Of a DNA stretch of 64,000 nt, positions 18,100 through 27,723 are shown in pieces (position 1 is the stretch's first letter; the number at the start of each line of letters is the position of its first letter). Source of the DNA: Bacteroidota bacterium (GTDB taxonomy: Bacteria; Bacteroidota; Bacteroidia; Chitinophagales; Chitinophagaceae); contig JAIUNW010000001.1 in assembly GCA_020161535.1 (NCBI GenBank), forward strand, positions 186,001 to 250,000, given 5' to 3'. A program made the position numbers and the translations under genes. The notes beneath the pieces were generated by a model, which saw only the letters and a list, made by a program, of their open reading frames with translations, searched no databases and was not told where the DNA came from.

Positions 18100-19443
18100 A
18101 TGGAACTTCAAGCACTTACCGCCATTTCGCCGATTGACGGCCGCTATCGCCAGCAATTGCAACACCTGGACGACTACTTTTCTGAGTTTGCCCTCATGAA
18201 ATACCGTGTAACAATAGAAATAGAATATTTTCTTTTCCTGGCCGATAAGAAGTTTTTTAAGCTGCCCGCCAAAGCAAGAGATATATTACAAGAAACAGCA
18301 GCCGCATTCAGTCCCGAAGATGCAGCCTGGATTAAACAAACAGAGAAAACCACCAACCACGATGTTAAAGCGGTTGAATATTTTGTCAAAGAAAAACTGA
18401 AAGCAGCCGGCATTGAAAACCTGTCAGAATGGGTTCACTTTGGGCTCACTTCGCAGGATGTAAACAATACTTCCGTGCCATTGTCGTGGAAGCATGCTGT
18501 TGAATACGAATACCTGCCTGGCTTGTTAAACCTCAACAACCAATTTCAACTGCTGGCGGAAGAGTGGCGAAATGTGCCATTGCTGGCCCGCACCCACGGA
18601 CAGCCGGCTAGTCCGACGAAACTGGGAAAAGAAATAATGGTTTTTGTTGAACGTATCAGCAACCAGGTTGAATTATTTATCGGCATTCCTTTCACCGCAA
18701 AATTTGGGGGCGCCACCGGCAATTTCAATGCACACCATGTTGCCTTTCCCCGAAAAAACTGGGTCGCACTGGGCAATGAATTTGTAGAAGCGATTGGATT
18801 GCAACGCCAGCAATTCACCACGCAAATTGAGCACTACGACAACCTGGCCGCCCATTTCGATGCTATGCAACGCATCAACAATATCCTTATTGATTTCTGC
18901 CGCGATATCTGGACCTATATTTCGATGGATTATTTTAAACAGCGCACCAAAAAAGGCGAGATCGGTTCTTCTGCTATGCCCCATAAAGTAAATCCCATCG
19001 ATTTCGAAAACGCTGAAGGCAACCTTGGTTTGGCCAATGCCTTGTTGGCCCATTTATCGGCGAAACTACCGATCAGTCGTTTACAACGCGATCTCACTGA
19101 TTCTACCGTGCTACGCAATATAGGTATTCCGTTTGCGCATACCATACTCGCATTTCGGTCTATCGAAAAAGGCATCGCCAAATTGGTATTGAATGAGGCC
19201 AAAATCGATGCCGACCTGGAAGCCAACTGGGCGGTTGTAGCGGAAGCGATTCAAACTATTTTGCGTCGGGAGAATTACCCCAAGCCTTACGAAGCACTGA
19301 AAGACCTGACTCGCGGAAAATCAGCAATTGATAAAAAGGCGATACACAGTTTTATCAGCGGATTAAAAATCAGCGCCGCTTTGAAAAAGGAATTAAAGCA
19401 GATCACCCCGCATAATTACACGGGCATTACGGCTGACTATTAA
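18100..19443 (+). CDS. purB: Adenylosuccinate lyase
   Basis: A 447-residue enzyme starting MELQALTAISPIDGRYRQQL. The fumarase/aspartase superfamily signature GSSAMPHKVNPIDFENAEGN is complete (about residues 289-308), as are LARTHGQPASPTKLGKE and TSQDVNN. It cleaves SAICAR and adenylosuccinate in purine synthesis. A weak -7 element TAATTTCG lies at 18070-18077. The 3' end overlaps the convergent phosphodiesterase gene by 17 bases. Confidence 0.96.
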   Translation: MELQALTAISPIDGRYRQQLQHLDDYFSEFALMKYRVTIEIEYFLFLADKKFFKLPAKARDILQETAAAFSPEDAAWIKQTEKTTNHDVKAVEYFVKEKLKAAGIENLSEWVHFGLTSQDVNNTSVPLSWKHAVEYEYLPGLLNLNNQFQLLAEEWRNVPLLARTHGQPASPTKLGKEIMVFVERISNQVELFIGIPFTAKFGGATGNFNAHHVAFPRKNWVALGNEFVEAIGLQRQQFTTQIEHYDNLAAHFDAMQRINNILIDFCRDIWTYISMDYFKQRTKKGEIGSSAMPHKVNPIDFENAEGNLGLANALLAHLSAKLPISRLQRDLTDSTVLRNIGIPFAHTILAFRSIEKGIAKLVLNEAKIDADLEANWAVVAEAIQTILRRENYPKPYEALKDLTRGKSAIDKKAIHSFISGLKISAALKKELKQITPHNYTGITADY

Positions 19444-20698
19444 GTCGTAGGTATTTTGACAGCACGGTCCCTTTTCCATCTATTGTTGCCGGGTCATAGC
19501 TAAGGCCAAGCAATCCCGCAACAAAAGGATATACATGAATATTCTCAAAAGCCGGCACCAGTCCAGCATTCGCAACACCTGGTCCCCAGGCCAAAAAACT
19601 GGCGCGCATTTCGGGCATCAACGGATCATACCCATGTTTTCCCGGCGTAATCTTTTTTGAAAAAGCGCCAAATATTTTTGGATAAGTTGGAATAAGCACA
19701 ATATCACCGATGCGCTGGTAACGATCGTCTTTTACCCCATAATGCCAATGCGCCGGCAACTGTTTTTTCAGGTAAGTAGTGTATCCATCCTGCGTGCGGC
19801 GAAGCTTTCGAAATTGCTTACGAATGCCATGCCCGTCTTTGGCGTATAGTTGCAAAATGGCATCGCCCCGGGAAACAATATAGCGATTGGTATCCAGGGC
19901 TGCAGGCAAACCCATCGCCTTTTCGTTGTTAACTTTTACCATACCATGGTCTGAAACGAAAACATAATTAACCGGCAACCCGAGGCTGTCGGTTAAACGC
20001 GTCATATTACCAACGGCTTCGTCTACCCATCGCACAGCTTCCGCCGTTTCGGGCGATTCTGGTCCGAATAAGTGCGCGGCATGGTCTACTTGCGGAAAAT
20101 AAAAACAGATCAGGTGCGGTCTTTTCTCTTCGGGCAATTGAAGCCATTGTTTGACCACCGCCAGCCGCTGTTCAATCAGTACTTTATCGCTGTAATAATA
20201 AAAATAACTTGGCGCTATACCCTCTTCGCGTGCTTCACTACCTACCCAATAATAACTTGCACTCAATAGCTGTTGTTTTTCAGCCAACACCCACAAAGGC
20301 TCGCCCCCATACCAGTACGCATCCTGCACCATCTTTCGATCGCTCATGCTATAAAGCACTTGGCGCTGCCGATCGTAAAAACTATTGTCGACCAAACCGT
20401 GGTGTGCCGGATACAAACCCGTTACAATGCTGTAGTGGTTGGGAAAGGTGAGCGAAGGGAAAGAAGGCTGCATATATTCGGCCTGTACGCCTTGTTTCGC
20501 CAGCCGCTGCAAGTTCACCGCATTGTATTTTGTAGCAAAATCATAGCGAAAGCCATCGGCCGAAATCAGGATCACATAGGGTTTCGATCTTTGTGCGATT
20601 GCATTCAGGCGACCAGCAACCACTTGCTGACTGGTATCCTGCGCCGGCAGAACGATGGCAAACAGCATGCTCACGGTCAAGAAAATGAATCGCCTCAT
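19427..20698 (-). CDS. Exported alkaline phosphatase-superfamily phosphodiesterase (NPP type)
   Basis: A 423-residue protein with a signal peptide ([20 protein letters not shown]). The nucleotide pyrophosphatase/phosphodiesterase signature is clear: [12 protein letters not shown] with a metal-binding Asp, then [20 protein letters not shown], whose Thr is the expected nucleophile, and later [14 protein letters not shown] and VFVSDHGM with metal-binding Asp/His residues. It should hydrolyse nucleotide or phosphodiester substrates in the periplasm. Its ATG overlaps the prfC stop by 4 bases, so it is cotranscribed behind prfC. Confidence 0.87.
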   Translation of the reverse strand: MRRFIFLTVSMLFAIVLPAQDTSQQVVAGRLNAIAQRSKPYVILISADGFRYDFATKYNAVNLQRLAKQGVQAEYMQPSFPSLTFPNHYSIVTGLYPAHHGLVDNSFYDRQRQVLYSMSDRKMVQDAYWYGGEPLWVLAEKQQLLSASYYWVGSEAREEGIAPSYFYYYSDKVLIEQRLAVVKQWLQLPEEKRPHLICFYFPQVDHAAHLFGPESPETAEAVRWVDEAVGNMTRLTDSLGLPVNYVFVSDHGMVKVNNEKAMGLPAALDTNRYIVSRGDAILQLYAKDGHGIRKQFRKLRRTQDGYTTYLKKQLPAHWHYGVKDDRYQRIGDIVLIPTYPKIFGAFSKKITPGKHGYDPLMPEMRASFLAWGPGVANAGLVPAFENIHVYPFVAGLLGLSYDPATIDGKGTVLSKYLRLNSQP

Positions 20699-22287
20699 AC
20701 TGTTTTATGAATTTCAGACGTGAAATGAAACTCGATACTGGGGTTATTGGTTCGTTCTGTGTTCAGGAACCATTCACTTTGGGCCAGGTACACCAGGTGA
20801 CCGTCTTTGTCCTCAGCGATATTAGCAGATTTAAAACGAATGAAATCCTGCAATTTTTGCGGGTCTTCACTGGTAATCCAACAAGCCTTGTAATAAGGTT
20901 GCGCTTTGAAATCAACCGAAGCACCATATTCATGCAACAGCCGGTATTGAATTACTTCAAACTGCAGCTCACCCACACAACCAATGATTTTTTTGTTGCC
21001 GCCAAACTGCGTAAACAATTGCGCAACGCCTTCGTCGGTCAACTGCAACAAGCCTTTTTCCAGTTGCTTGGTTTTCATCGGGTCTTTGTTCACCACCTCT
21101 TTAAATATCTCTGGTGAAAAAGAAGGAATGCCTGTGAAATAGAACGATTCGCCTTCTGTGAGTGTGTCGCCGATTTTGAAGTTACCGGTATCAAATAGTC
21201 CGACGACATCGCCTGCAAAAGCTTCTTCAATCACATCCTTACTACGCGCCAGGAAGCTATACGGGTTGCTGAAACGAACGTCTTTGTCGAGGCGAACATG
21301 ACGGAAATATTTATTTCGCTCGAAGCGACCTGAGCACACACGCAAGAACGCAATACGGTCGCGGTGTTTGGGATCTAGGTTCGCATGGATCTTGAAAATG
21401 AATCCACTGAACTTATCTTCTTCCACATCGACCAATCGCTTGCTGGTTTCCCGGCTGCGAGGCATGGGCGCTATTCGAATGAATGTGTCGAGCATTTCTT
21501 TCACCCCGAAATTATTGACAGCGCTGCCGAAAAATACCGGCGCTACTTTGCCTGCCAGGTAATCGCCTACATTGAGTTCACCGTGCACGCCATCTACCAG
21601 TTCCACATCTTCGCGAAGGGTGGCGGCATCACGCTCGCCCAGTTTTTGGTCGAGTACCGCGTCTGACAAATCCTGTATTTGCAATACATCATCGTCGTCG
21701 GCCCGGGTATTGGCCGTAAACAGGCGAATGTTTTTCTCGTGCAAGTTGTACACACCCTTGAAGTCTTTGCCGCTGTTAATGGGCCAGGTCATGGGGTGTA
21801 AATGAATGGACAGTTCGCGTTCCACTTCTTCAATCAGGTCGAAACGTCCTTTGCCATCGCGATCCATCTTATTGATAAACACGATAACAGGTGTATCGCG
21901 CATGCGGCAAACTTCCATCAATCGCCGGGTTTGCGCTTCAACACCGTTCACACTATCAATCACCAGGATAACACTATCCACCGCGGTGAGGGTGCGATAC
22001 GTGTCTTCGGCAAAATCCTTGTGGCCAGGGGTATCGAGGAGGTTAATTAAAATTCCCTTATATTCAAAGGTCATTACTGAGGTGGCGACAGAAATGCCTC
22101 TTTGTCTTTCTATCTCCATAAAGTCTGACGTAGCGTGCTTTTTGATCTTATTGCTCTTTACTGCGCCGGCTGTTTGAATAGCGCCACCAAACAACAACAA
22201 TTTCTCGGTTAGCGTTGTTTTACCAGCATCGGGGTGAGATATGATCGCAAAACTGCGACGACGTTTGATTTCGGAATGATATTTCAT
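20695..22287 (-). CDS. prfC: Peptide chain release factor 3
   Basis: A 530-residue translational GTPase. The G1 motif [15 protein letters not shown], the switch I/G2 region [14 protein letters not shown]3 DTPGHKDF and G4 NKMDRDGK are all intact, and the domain content and length fit RF3 rather than EF-G. It recycles RF1/RF2 from the ribosome after termination. The ATG at 22287 gives [13 protein letters not shown]; the longer reading begins at a TTG that lies inside the -7 promoter element. Divergent from a universal stress protein gene with 27 bases between starts. Confidence 0.95.
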   Translation of the reverse strand: MKYHSEIKRRRSFAIISHPDAGKTTLTEKLLLFGGAIQTAGAVKSNKIKKHATSDFMEIERQRGISVATSVMTFEYKGILINLLDTPGHKDFAEDTYRTLTAVDSVILVIDSVNGVEAQTRRLMEVCRMRDTPVIVFINKMDRDGKGRFDLIEEVERELSIHLHPMTWPINSGKDFKGVYNLHEKNIRLFTANTRADDDDVLQIQDLSDAVLDQKLGERDAATLREDVELVDGVHGELNVGDYLAGKVAPVFFGSAVNNFGVKEMLDTFIRIAPMPRSRETSKRLVDVEEDKFSGFIFKIHANLDPKHRDRIAFLRVCSGRFERNKYFRHVRLDKDVRFSNPYSFLARSKDVIEEAFAGDVVGLFDTGNFKIGDTLTEGESFYFTGIPSFSPEIFKEVVNKDPMKTKQLEKGLLQLTDEGVAQLFTQFGGNKKIIGCVGELQFEVIQYRLLHEYGASVDFKAQPYYKACWITSEDPQKLQDFIRFKSANIAEDKDGHLVYLAQSEWFLNTERTNNPSIEFHFTSEIHKTV

Positions 22288-22293
22288 CGGCCG

Positions 22294-22301
22294 CAAAATT
22301 A
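22294..22301 (-). promoter_or_regulatory. -7 promoter element for prfC, perfect TAnnTTTG
   Basis: On the minus strand TAATTTTG is a perfect -7 consensus that ends 6 bases before the prfC ATG. A leaderless prfC mRNA is predicted. Confidence 0.65.
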
Positions 22302-22314
22302 AAAAATACTTCCC

Positions 22315-23124
22315 ATGACAACTATTCTAGTTCCGGTTGATTTCAGTGAAACCAGTAAAAATGCCGCCCGATTTGCCAGCGATATGGCAAAATCCATCGC
22401 AGATGCCCACCTTGTATTCTACCATGTATTTGATCCCATCGCCGCCGGCAGTGACGGTACGCCCCTGGATATCAGCGTCGAAGACCGTAAAAAGATAGCA
22501 ATGCTCGCCATCAACAATGTATCGGCCGAAATTGGCAATACCACTGAATTTTCGGCTGTTGTGGTGGAAGGCAATTCACTGGTCGACAAAATGGTGGAAT
22601 ATGTACGCATGGAAGGCAGTGACCTGGTAGTTATGGGCATCACCGGCTCGGGCGCATTGGATGCCATCCTGATGGGTAGCAATGCCTTGAAAATGGTGAA
22701 ACAAGCAGCAGGTGCCGTGTTGATTATTCCGCCCCAGGCAAGTTATAAAGGCATTAAAAAAGTAGCTTTTGCCACCGACTTTAAAGATGTTAAAAGCAGT
22801 ACGCCGTCGCGGCAAATCCGCTCCTTCCTTGGCCTGTTCAAACCCGAATTGCAGATAGTGCATGTTAGCAGTGATGGCGTTGCCGTAAGCAGCGAAGAAA
22901 AAGAACAGCTATCTGAATTGCTGGCACCTTTTAATGGCCGGGTGAATATAATCAGGAATGATAATTTTCTCGACGGGCTCGAAAGTTTTACCCAGGCTGA
23001 AAACATCGATTGCATTATTACCGTACCGCGGCAGCATGGTTTTTTAGAATCGGTATTTCAACCGAGTCACACCCGTAAACTAGCTTATCACACCCATATA
23101 CCCATCTTAGCCGTACACGAATAG
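22315..23124 (+). CDS. Universal stress protein, two UspA domains
   Basis: A 269-residue protein made of two UspA-type domains (about 1-145 and 146-269). The first opens [21 protein letters not shown] and has the ATP-binding pattern GxxGxG(x7)GS as [15 protein letters not shown], so it probably binds ATP. The second begins [14 protein letters not shown] and lacks an evident nucleotide loop. Role: stress response of unknown detail, cytoplasmic. It stands alone, divergent from prfC, with a 123-base gap before the arginine deiminase gene. Confidence 0.88.
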   Translation: MTTILVPVDFSETSKNAARFASDMAKSIADAHLVFYHVFDPIAAGSDGTPLDISVEDRKKIAMLAINNVSAEIGNTTEFSAVVVEGNSLVDKMVEYVRMEGSDLVVMGITGSGALDAILMGSNALKMVKQAAGAVLIIPPQASYKGIKKVAFATDFKDVKSSTPSRQIRSFLGLFKPELQIVHVSSDGVAVSSEEKEQLSELLAPFNGRVNIIRNDNFLDGLESFTQAENIDCIITVPRQHGFLESVFQPSHTRKLAYHTHIPILAVHE

Positions 23125-23135
23125 GATCAATTTTG

Positions 23136-23220
23136 TATATTCGCATAAGTAATGTTTCAGCCTGCCGCCATATTTGCACACACTGCTATGTCGTAGCTCC
23201 TGCTACTGACGCCTGCGGCA
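23136..23220 (+). promoter_or_regulatory. Possible promoter and structured 5' leader of arginine deiminase gene
   Basis: TATATTCG (23136-23143) matches 7 of 8 positions of the -7 consensus. Downstream, TGCCGC (23163-23168) can pair with GCGGCA (23215-23220), enclosing a hairpin GTAGC-TCCT-GCTAC (23193-23206) flanked by GTC/GAC. The leader may therefore fold; no known riboswitch family is recognised. Confidence 0.35.
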
Positions 23221-23247
23221 ACTTCTTTTTCCATCTAAACATTTCTT

Positions 23248-24693
23248 ATGTCAAAAGACACACGGTTTGCATCCGTTTCTAATGAAATCGGCGCATTAAA
23301 AAGATTATTGGTACACAGTCCAGACAGCGGTTTGGGGAAGGTTGTTCCCTCCAAAGCGCAGGACTGGCTATTTGAAGATATCGTACACCTCGATACCATT
23401 CGGCGCAAGGAATACGATTACTACACAAAGATATTATTGTGGTTTCTGGACCCCGAAAAAATCAAGGGTCGCATGCAGGAAATTGATGACCCAACCAATA
23501 AACGCGACTTTTATAAACCGGGAAAGCCGAGCTTTTTTAAATCAGAAAATGTTATTGAGCTACAATGGTTATTGGAAGAAGTGCTGAACGATGAATCGAT
23601 TCGCATGAAACTGGTGGCCTCCGTTTGCGCCGTGGAAAATTGCTCATTTGACGTACAGCAAACCCTGATGCAAAGGCCTTCGGCCGAACTGGCACGCACA
23701 TTTGTGAGTGGCACCAACGACGAAAAAGAGATGCTGTTCGCCCCCATCCCCAATTTTATTTTCACCAGAGACATCGGTATCACCATCAACCAACACCTGC
23801 TGTTGAATAAACCGGCGAAAAAAGCCCGTACGCGTGAAGCGCTATTGGTAAAATACATCGTTTTTTATCATCCCCTGTTTGCGGAGCTCGCGAAAAATAT
23901 CATCGAACTGCCCGACACCAATTATCATTTTCTTTTACCCAAAGACGGTGATGAAAGAAAAGTGACCTTGGAAGGTGGAGACATCATGGTGGTAAGCAAA
24001 GACCATGTAATGATTGGCGTAAGCGAGCGCACCAGCTTGGAAGCAGCGCACCTGGCTGTGCATGAATTGTTCTCCCGCAATGTGGTCAAGAAAGTAACTG
24101 TTGTAAAGATTCCGAAAAAGCGCGACTATATGCATATTGATACCGTGTTCACGCAGGTAAAGAAAAATGTATGGGTGATGTTGGGCAATTTTTCGAAAAA
24201 AGCGTTGCGCAAAGAAGATGCCGACCCGGTACAAAGGATATTGGAAGGAAAGAAAGACGACAATAAAATCCGGATTACCCAATTCAGAAAAAAAGACCTG
24301 GAAAACCCGGTATATTTTGATTCGTTGGAAGACCTGCTCACAGATATCAGTAGAACCGATCTGGGCTGTGAGGGAAAGATCAAGTTCATCTATTCGGGTA
24401 ACAATGAATTTCCTTTTGATGCGCGAGAACAATGGACCGACTCCTGCAATGTATTGGCCTTAAAAGAAGGCGTCGTACTGGGTTATGACCGCAACGACAA
24501 AACAGCCAGTGCTTTTGAAAATGCAGGCTTTGAAGTGTTGCATTGTAAGGACCTGCTGGCAGATTTCGAAGCAGGCCGAAGGACCACCGAAGAAATCAGC
24601 AATTGCTTAATCCTGATGCCGTCGGCCGAACTTTCGCGCGCCCGGGGCGGTTTTCATTGCATGAGTATGCCTTTATATAGAGAGGAAATCTGA
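23248..24693 (+). CDS. Arginine deiminase family protein
   Basis: A 481-residue guanidino-group-modifying enzyme. The family's catalytic landmarks are present: PNFIFTRD (FTRD, about residue 173), TLEGGD, MHIDTVFT, and near the end ARGGFHCMSMPLYRE with the catalytic Cys. Expected reaction: arginine + water to citrulline + ammonia. It is longer than the classic ADI of about 410 residues, with an N-terminal extension of charged helices. It sits 6 bases before a CtlX-like gene, which would consume citrulline. Substrate is inferred from family and context; a related guanidino substrate remains possible. Confidence 0.82.
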   Translation: MSKDTRFASVSNEIGALKRLLVHSPDSGLGKVVPSKAQDWLFEDIVHLDTIRRKEYDYYTKILLWFLDPEKIKGRMQEIDDPTNKRDFYKPGKPSFFKSENVIELQWLLEEVLNDESIRMKLVASVCAVENCSFDVQQTLMQRPSAELARTFVSGTNDEKEMLFAPIPNFIFTRDIGITINQHLLLNKPAKKARTREALLVKYIVFYHPLFAELAKNIIELPDTNYHFLLPKDGDERKVTLEGGDIMVVSKDHVMIGVSERTSLEAAHLAVHELFSRNVVKKVTVVKIPKKRDYMHIDTVFTQVKKNVWVMLGNFSKKALRKEDADPVQRILEGKKDDNKIRITQFRKKDLENPVYFDSLEDLLTDISRTDLGCEGKIKFIYSGNNEFPFDAREQWTDSCNVLALKEGVVLGYDRNDKTASAFENAGFEVLHCKDLLADFEAGRRTTEEISNCLILMPSAELSRARGGFHCMSMPLYREEI

Positions 24694-24699
24694 TCAACC

Positions 24700-25611
24700 A
24701 TGCCAACCAATAAAATACTGATGATACGTCCCGTCAACTTCAGCTTTAATGCGGAGACGGCGGTGAACAATGCGTTTCAGGTCAACGATGCGCAAGCCGA
24801 TACACAAACAAAAGCTGCTGCAGAATTCAACAACATGGTGCATACCTTGCGTAGCAATGGCATTGATGTGCTGGTGATCGACGATACGCCTAGTCCCCAT
24901 ACCCCTGACTCCATCTTTCCCAATAACTGGGTCAGCTTTCACGACGATGGTACGGTTGTGTTGTATCCGATGTTTGCGGTTAACCGAAGGGCTGAACGAA
25001 AACCGACCGTGCTGCAAAAGCTGTTCAGCCAATTTGAACACAGTAAATTGGTGGACCTGAGTCGTTGGGAAGAAAAGGGGCTTTTTCTGGAAGGCACGGG
25101 CAGCATGGTGCTGGATCGGGAAAATAAAATTGCCTATGCCTGCATTTCGCCGCGCACCAACCTGGAAGTACTACAGGATTATTGTGCGCAAATGAATTAT
25201 AGCGCCGTTGCTTTTCATGCAAGTGACCAACAGGATCAATTGATTTATCATACCAATGTGATGATGTGTGTGGCCGACAAATACGTCGTCATTTGTCTTG
25301 ATTCCATCCGCGACAGCAAGGAAAAAGAAAACCTGTTGCAATCGATTCAGCGAACTGGTAAGCAGGTTGTTCCCATCAGCTTAGCACAAATGAATGCCTT
25401 CGCGGGAAATATGCTGCAGGTAAAAAACGCCGAAGGCAATCCTGTGCTGGTTATGAGCCAACAAGCTTACGACGCACTGACGACCGATCAAGTAAAAACC
25501 CTGGCGGCCTTTAACCCCATCTTGTCGGCCAGCCTCGATACCATTGAAAAAAATGGTGGCGGCAGTGCGCGTTGTATGATGGCCGAAATCTATTTGCCGG
25601 AAAAAGTTTAA
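24700..25611 (+). CDS. ctlX: Citrulline hydrolase-like amidinotransferase-fold protein (CtlX)
   Basis: A 303-residue amidinotransferase-fold protein starting MPTNKILMIRPVNFSFNAET. DSIFPNNWVSFHDDGTVVLYPM is the family signature, LEGTGSMVLDR is the substrate-loop region, and GGGSARCMMAEIYLP carries the catalytic Cys. In Francisella, CtlX is a citrulline ureidase that yields ornithine, CO2 and ammonia. Placed directly behind an arginine deiminase gene, the same use is inferred. The stop overlaps the convergent epimerase gene by 4 bases. Confidence 0.82.
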   Translation: MPTNKILMIRPVNFSFNAETAVNNAFQVNDAQADTQTKAAAEFNNMVHTLRSNGIDVLVIDDTPSPHTPDSIFPNNWVSFHDDGTVVLYPMFAVNRRAERKPTVLQKLFSQFEHSKLVDLSRWEEKGLFLEGTGSMVLDRENKIAYACISPRTNLEVLQDYCAQMNYSAVAFHASDQQDQLIYHTNVMMCVADKYVVICLDSIRDSKEKENLLQSIQRTGKQVVPISLAQMNAFAGNMLQVKNAEGNPVLVMSQQAYDALTTDQVKTLAAFNPILSASLDTIEKNGGGSARCMMAEIYLPEKV

Positions 25612-26498
25612 CCAGCCATCTTGGAAAGATTTTCTTTGATACTGCCGGGGCGATAGCCCAGTGCCTGTTGCGCTTTGCTGATATCAAAGCCAGTGAGCAG
25701 GGGCCGTTTTGCCGGCTGTGTAAATGTATCTGCGGTAACCCGCGTAATCAGCGAGGCATCCAACCCATACTGTTGTGCGATAGCCAGCGCCATCTGGTAG
25801 GGCGTGCTACGATCCGGGCCAGCCAGGTGCCAGATACCGGTTGCACGTTGTTGAATAATCAATAGCAATCCAGCTACCAGGTCGTCGACCCAAGTAGGTG
25901 TGCGCCATTGGTCATCGACCACTTTAATGGGCTTGTTTTGTTGCAAGCTATCTAGCACCCAACTGAAGATATTTGAACGGCCTTGTTCAGTTGCCGGGCC
26001 ATATACCAAACAGGTTCGCGCGATGGCCCAAGGCATATCACTTGTTTGAATGATGGCTTCGGCCTGCAATTTGGTGGAGCCATACCAACTGATTGGCGCT
26101 TCGGCATCGGTTTCGGTATACATACCTTTTTTTCCGTCGAAGACAAAATCGGTCGATAAAAAAAGAAAGAAATTGGAAAAACTTTCTGCATCCAACAAGA
26201 GCCTTGCGGTCGCTTCCACGTTGCAAACATGCGCTTCATTTTGCCGCAGTTCACAATCGTCCGCCTGCGTCATAGCGGCAGCATGCACCACTACGGCCGG
26301 CCGTTCTTTTTCAAGAATCAACTGCATCTCGAACGGATGGGTGATGTCAGCCGCATAGTAAATCAACGACGGGTCTTCCATTTTCAATCGCGAGGGGCCC
26401 CGCCCTACCGCAACAACGGTGTACCCATTTTGTAGCAGAACGCGCAGCAACGCACGGCCCACCAAACCGTTCGCGCCCGTGACCAGTATCTTTTCCAT
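25608..26498 (-). CDS. SDR-type sugar epimerase/reductase (RmlD-like)
   Basis: A 296-residue extended short-chain dehydrogenase starting MEKILVTGANGLVGRALLRV, with the GxxGxxG cofactor motif. SWYGSTKLQAE gives the YxxxK catalytic pair (about residues 131-135), and FLFLSTDFVFDG the catalytic Thr/Ser strand, as in dTDP-4-dehydrorhamnose reductases (RmlD). It probably uses NAD(P) to reduce or epimerise a nucleotide sugar; no other rml genes are beside it. The start 26498 is the first Met before the Rossmann strand; a longer in-frame reading to 26588 has an atypical N-terminus. Confidence 0.8.
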   Translation of the reverse strand: MEKILVTGANGLVGRALLRVLLQNGYTVVAVGRGPSRLKMEDPSLIYYAADITHPFEMQLILEKERPAVVVHAAAMTQADDCELRQNEAHVCNVEATARLLLDAESFSNFFLFLSTDFVFDGKKGMYTETDAEAPISWYGSTKLQAEAIIQTSDMPWAIARTCLVYGPATEQGRSNIFSWVLDSLQQNKPIKVVDDQWRTPTWVDDLVAGLLLIIQQRATGIWHLAGPDRSTPYQMALAIAQQYGLDASLITRVTADTFTQPAKRPLLTGFDISKAQQALGYRPGSIKENLSKMAG

Positions 26499-26641
26499 TT
26501 TTCTTTTTTTGCCGGCTTTCACCAAACTAACAACTGTAAGTAATTGGATGTAGGAAACCAAGCTTTCCCAGTGTGGAATCGTCCGCAAGTATACTGAAAA
26601 TCAAGTGAAGAGTTTGGACACTGATAATCAGGCCAATTCCT

Positions 26642-26659
26642 TATTTTTGGCCGGCCAAA
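26642..26659 (+). promoter_or_regulatory. pfkA promoter -7 element overlapped by a 14-base palindrome
   Basis: TATTTTTG (26642-26649) is a perfect -7 consensus. The perfect palindrome TTTGGCCGGCCAAA (26646-26659) overlaps its 3' half and the expected transcription start, a natural place for a repressor or other regulator. The pfkA ATG is 59 bases downstream of the -7 element. Confidence 0.5.
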
Positions 26660-26708
26660 CGAAGCTTACGCCACAATGTTTATGTTAAACCAACTAACTA
26701 AATTCTAA

Positions 26709-27695
26709 ATGAGCGATAGAAAGGTCACGAAAATCGGGGTTTTAACCTCTGGCGGCGATTCTCCCGGAATGAATGCAGCCATCAGGGCGGTGGTTCGTAC
26801 AGGCTTATACCATGGACTGGAGGTTTTTGGCGTGATGCGGGGTTACAGTGGCATGGTGGAAGATGATATTTTTCAAATGGAATCGCGGTCGGTAGCCAAT
26901 ATCATTCAACGCGGTGGCACCATTCTCAAAACAGCCCGGTGTAAAGAATTTTTTGAATACGAAGGCAGAAAAAAGGCATATAACAACCTCAAAAAACGCG
27001 GCATCAATGGCTTGGTAGTGATTGGAGGCGATGGCAGTTTCAACGGCGCTTTGAAGTTCAGCCAGGAATTCGACATCCCCTGTATCGGTTTACCGGGCAC
27101 GATCGACAAAGACATTGCCGGTACCGACTTTACCATTGGATTTGACACCGCCGCCAATACCGCAGTGGAGGCCATTGATAAAATCAGGGACACTGCCGAT
27201 GCGCACGATCGACTCTTTATCATTGAAGTGATGGGCCGCGATGCCGGTTATATTGCTTTACACAGTGGCATTGCCACCGGCGCCGAACATATCCTGATTC
27301 CCGAAAAGAAAACAGATATTGAATCGGTCGTAAACAGCCTCGCCGAAAAAGAAAAACGGCGCAAGCTGGTTAACCTGATCATTGTAGCTGAGGGCGATGA
27401 ATTTGGCGGTGCCGAAGAAGTTGCCAAGCACGTAAAAAGCAGGTTGCCAAATGTAGACACCAGGGTCTGCATTTTGGGTCATATACAACGTGGCGGCTCG
27501 CCGACTTGTCTCGATCGACTGATCGCCAGCCGCATGGGCTACCACGCCGTTGAATCACTGTTGGTAAACCGGCACAATGTGATGGTAGGCATCCAGAACA
27601 ATAAAATGCACTACACACAGTTAGAGTATGCTGTCAAGGCCAAACAGAAGATCAACGAAGAATGGATGCGTATTGTTAAAATCCTCGCTTCCTGA
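26709..27695 (+). CDS. pfkA: ATP-dependent 6-phosphofructokinase
   Basis: A 328-residue PfkA-type enzyme. TSGGDSPGMNAAIRAVVR (ATP site), VIGGDGSFNGA, and PGTIDKDIAGTDFTIGFDTA with the catalytic Asp are all present; GHIQRGGSPTCLDRLIASRMG is the C-terminal fructose-6-phosphate region. The glycine of GGDGS fits ATP rather than pyrophosphate use. It commits fructose-6-phosphate to glycolysis. Followed after 28 bases by pyruvate kinase, so both irreversible glycolytic steps may be controlled together. Confidence 0.95.
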   Translation: MSDRKVTKIGVLTSGGDSPGMNAAIRAVVRTGLYHGLEVFGVMRGYSGMVEDDIFQMESRSVANIIQRGGTILKTARCKEFFEYEGRKKAYNNLKKRGINGLVVIGGDGSFNGALKFSQEFDIPCIGLPGTIDKDIAGTDFTIGFDTAANTAVEAIDKIRDTADAHDRLFIIEVMGRDAGYIALHSGIATGAEHILIPEKKTDIESVVNSLAEKEKRRKLVNLIIVAEGDEFGGAEEVAKHVKSRLPNVDTRVCILGHIQRGGSPTCLDRLIASRMGYHAVESLLVNRHNVMVGIQNNKMHYTQLEYAVKAKQKINEEWMRIVKILAS

Positions 27696-27723
27696 TACTA
27701 ACCCGGTAAAGTAATAACAGATT

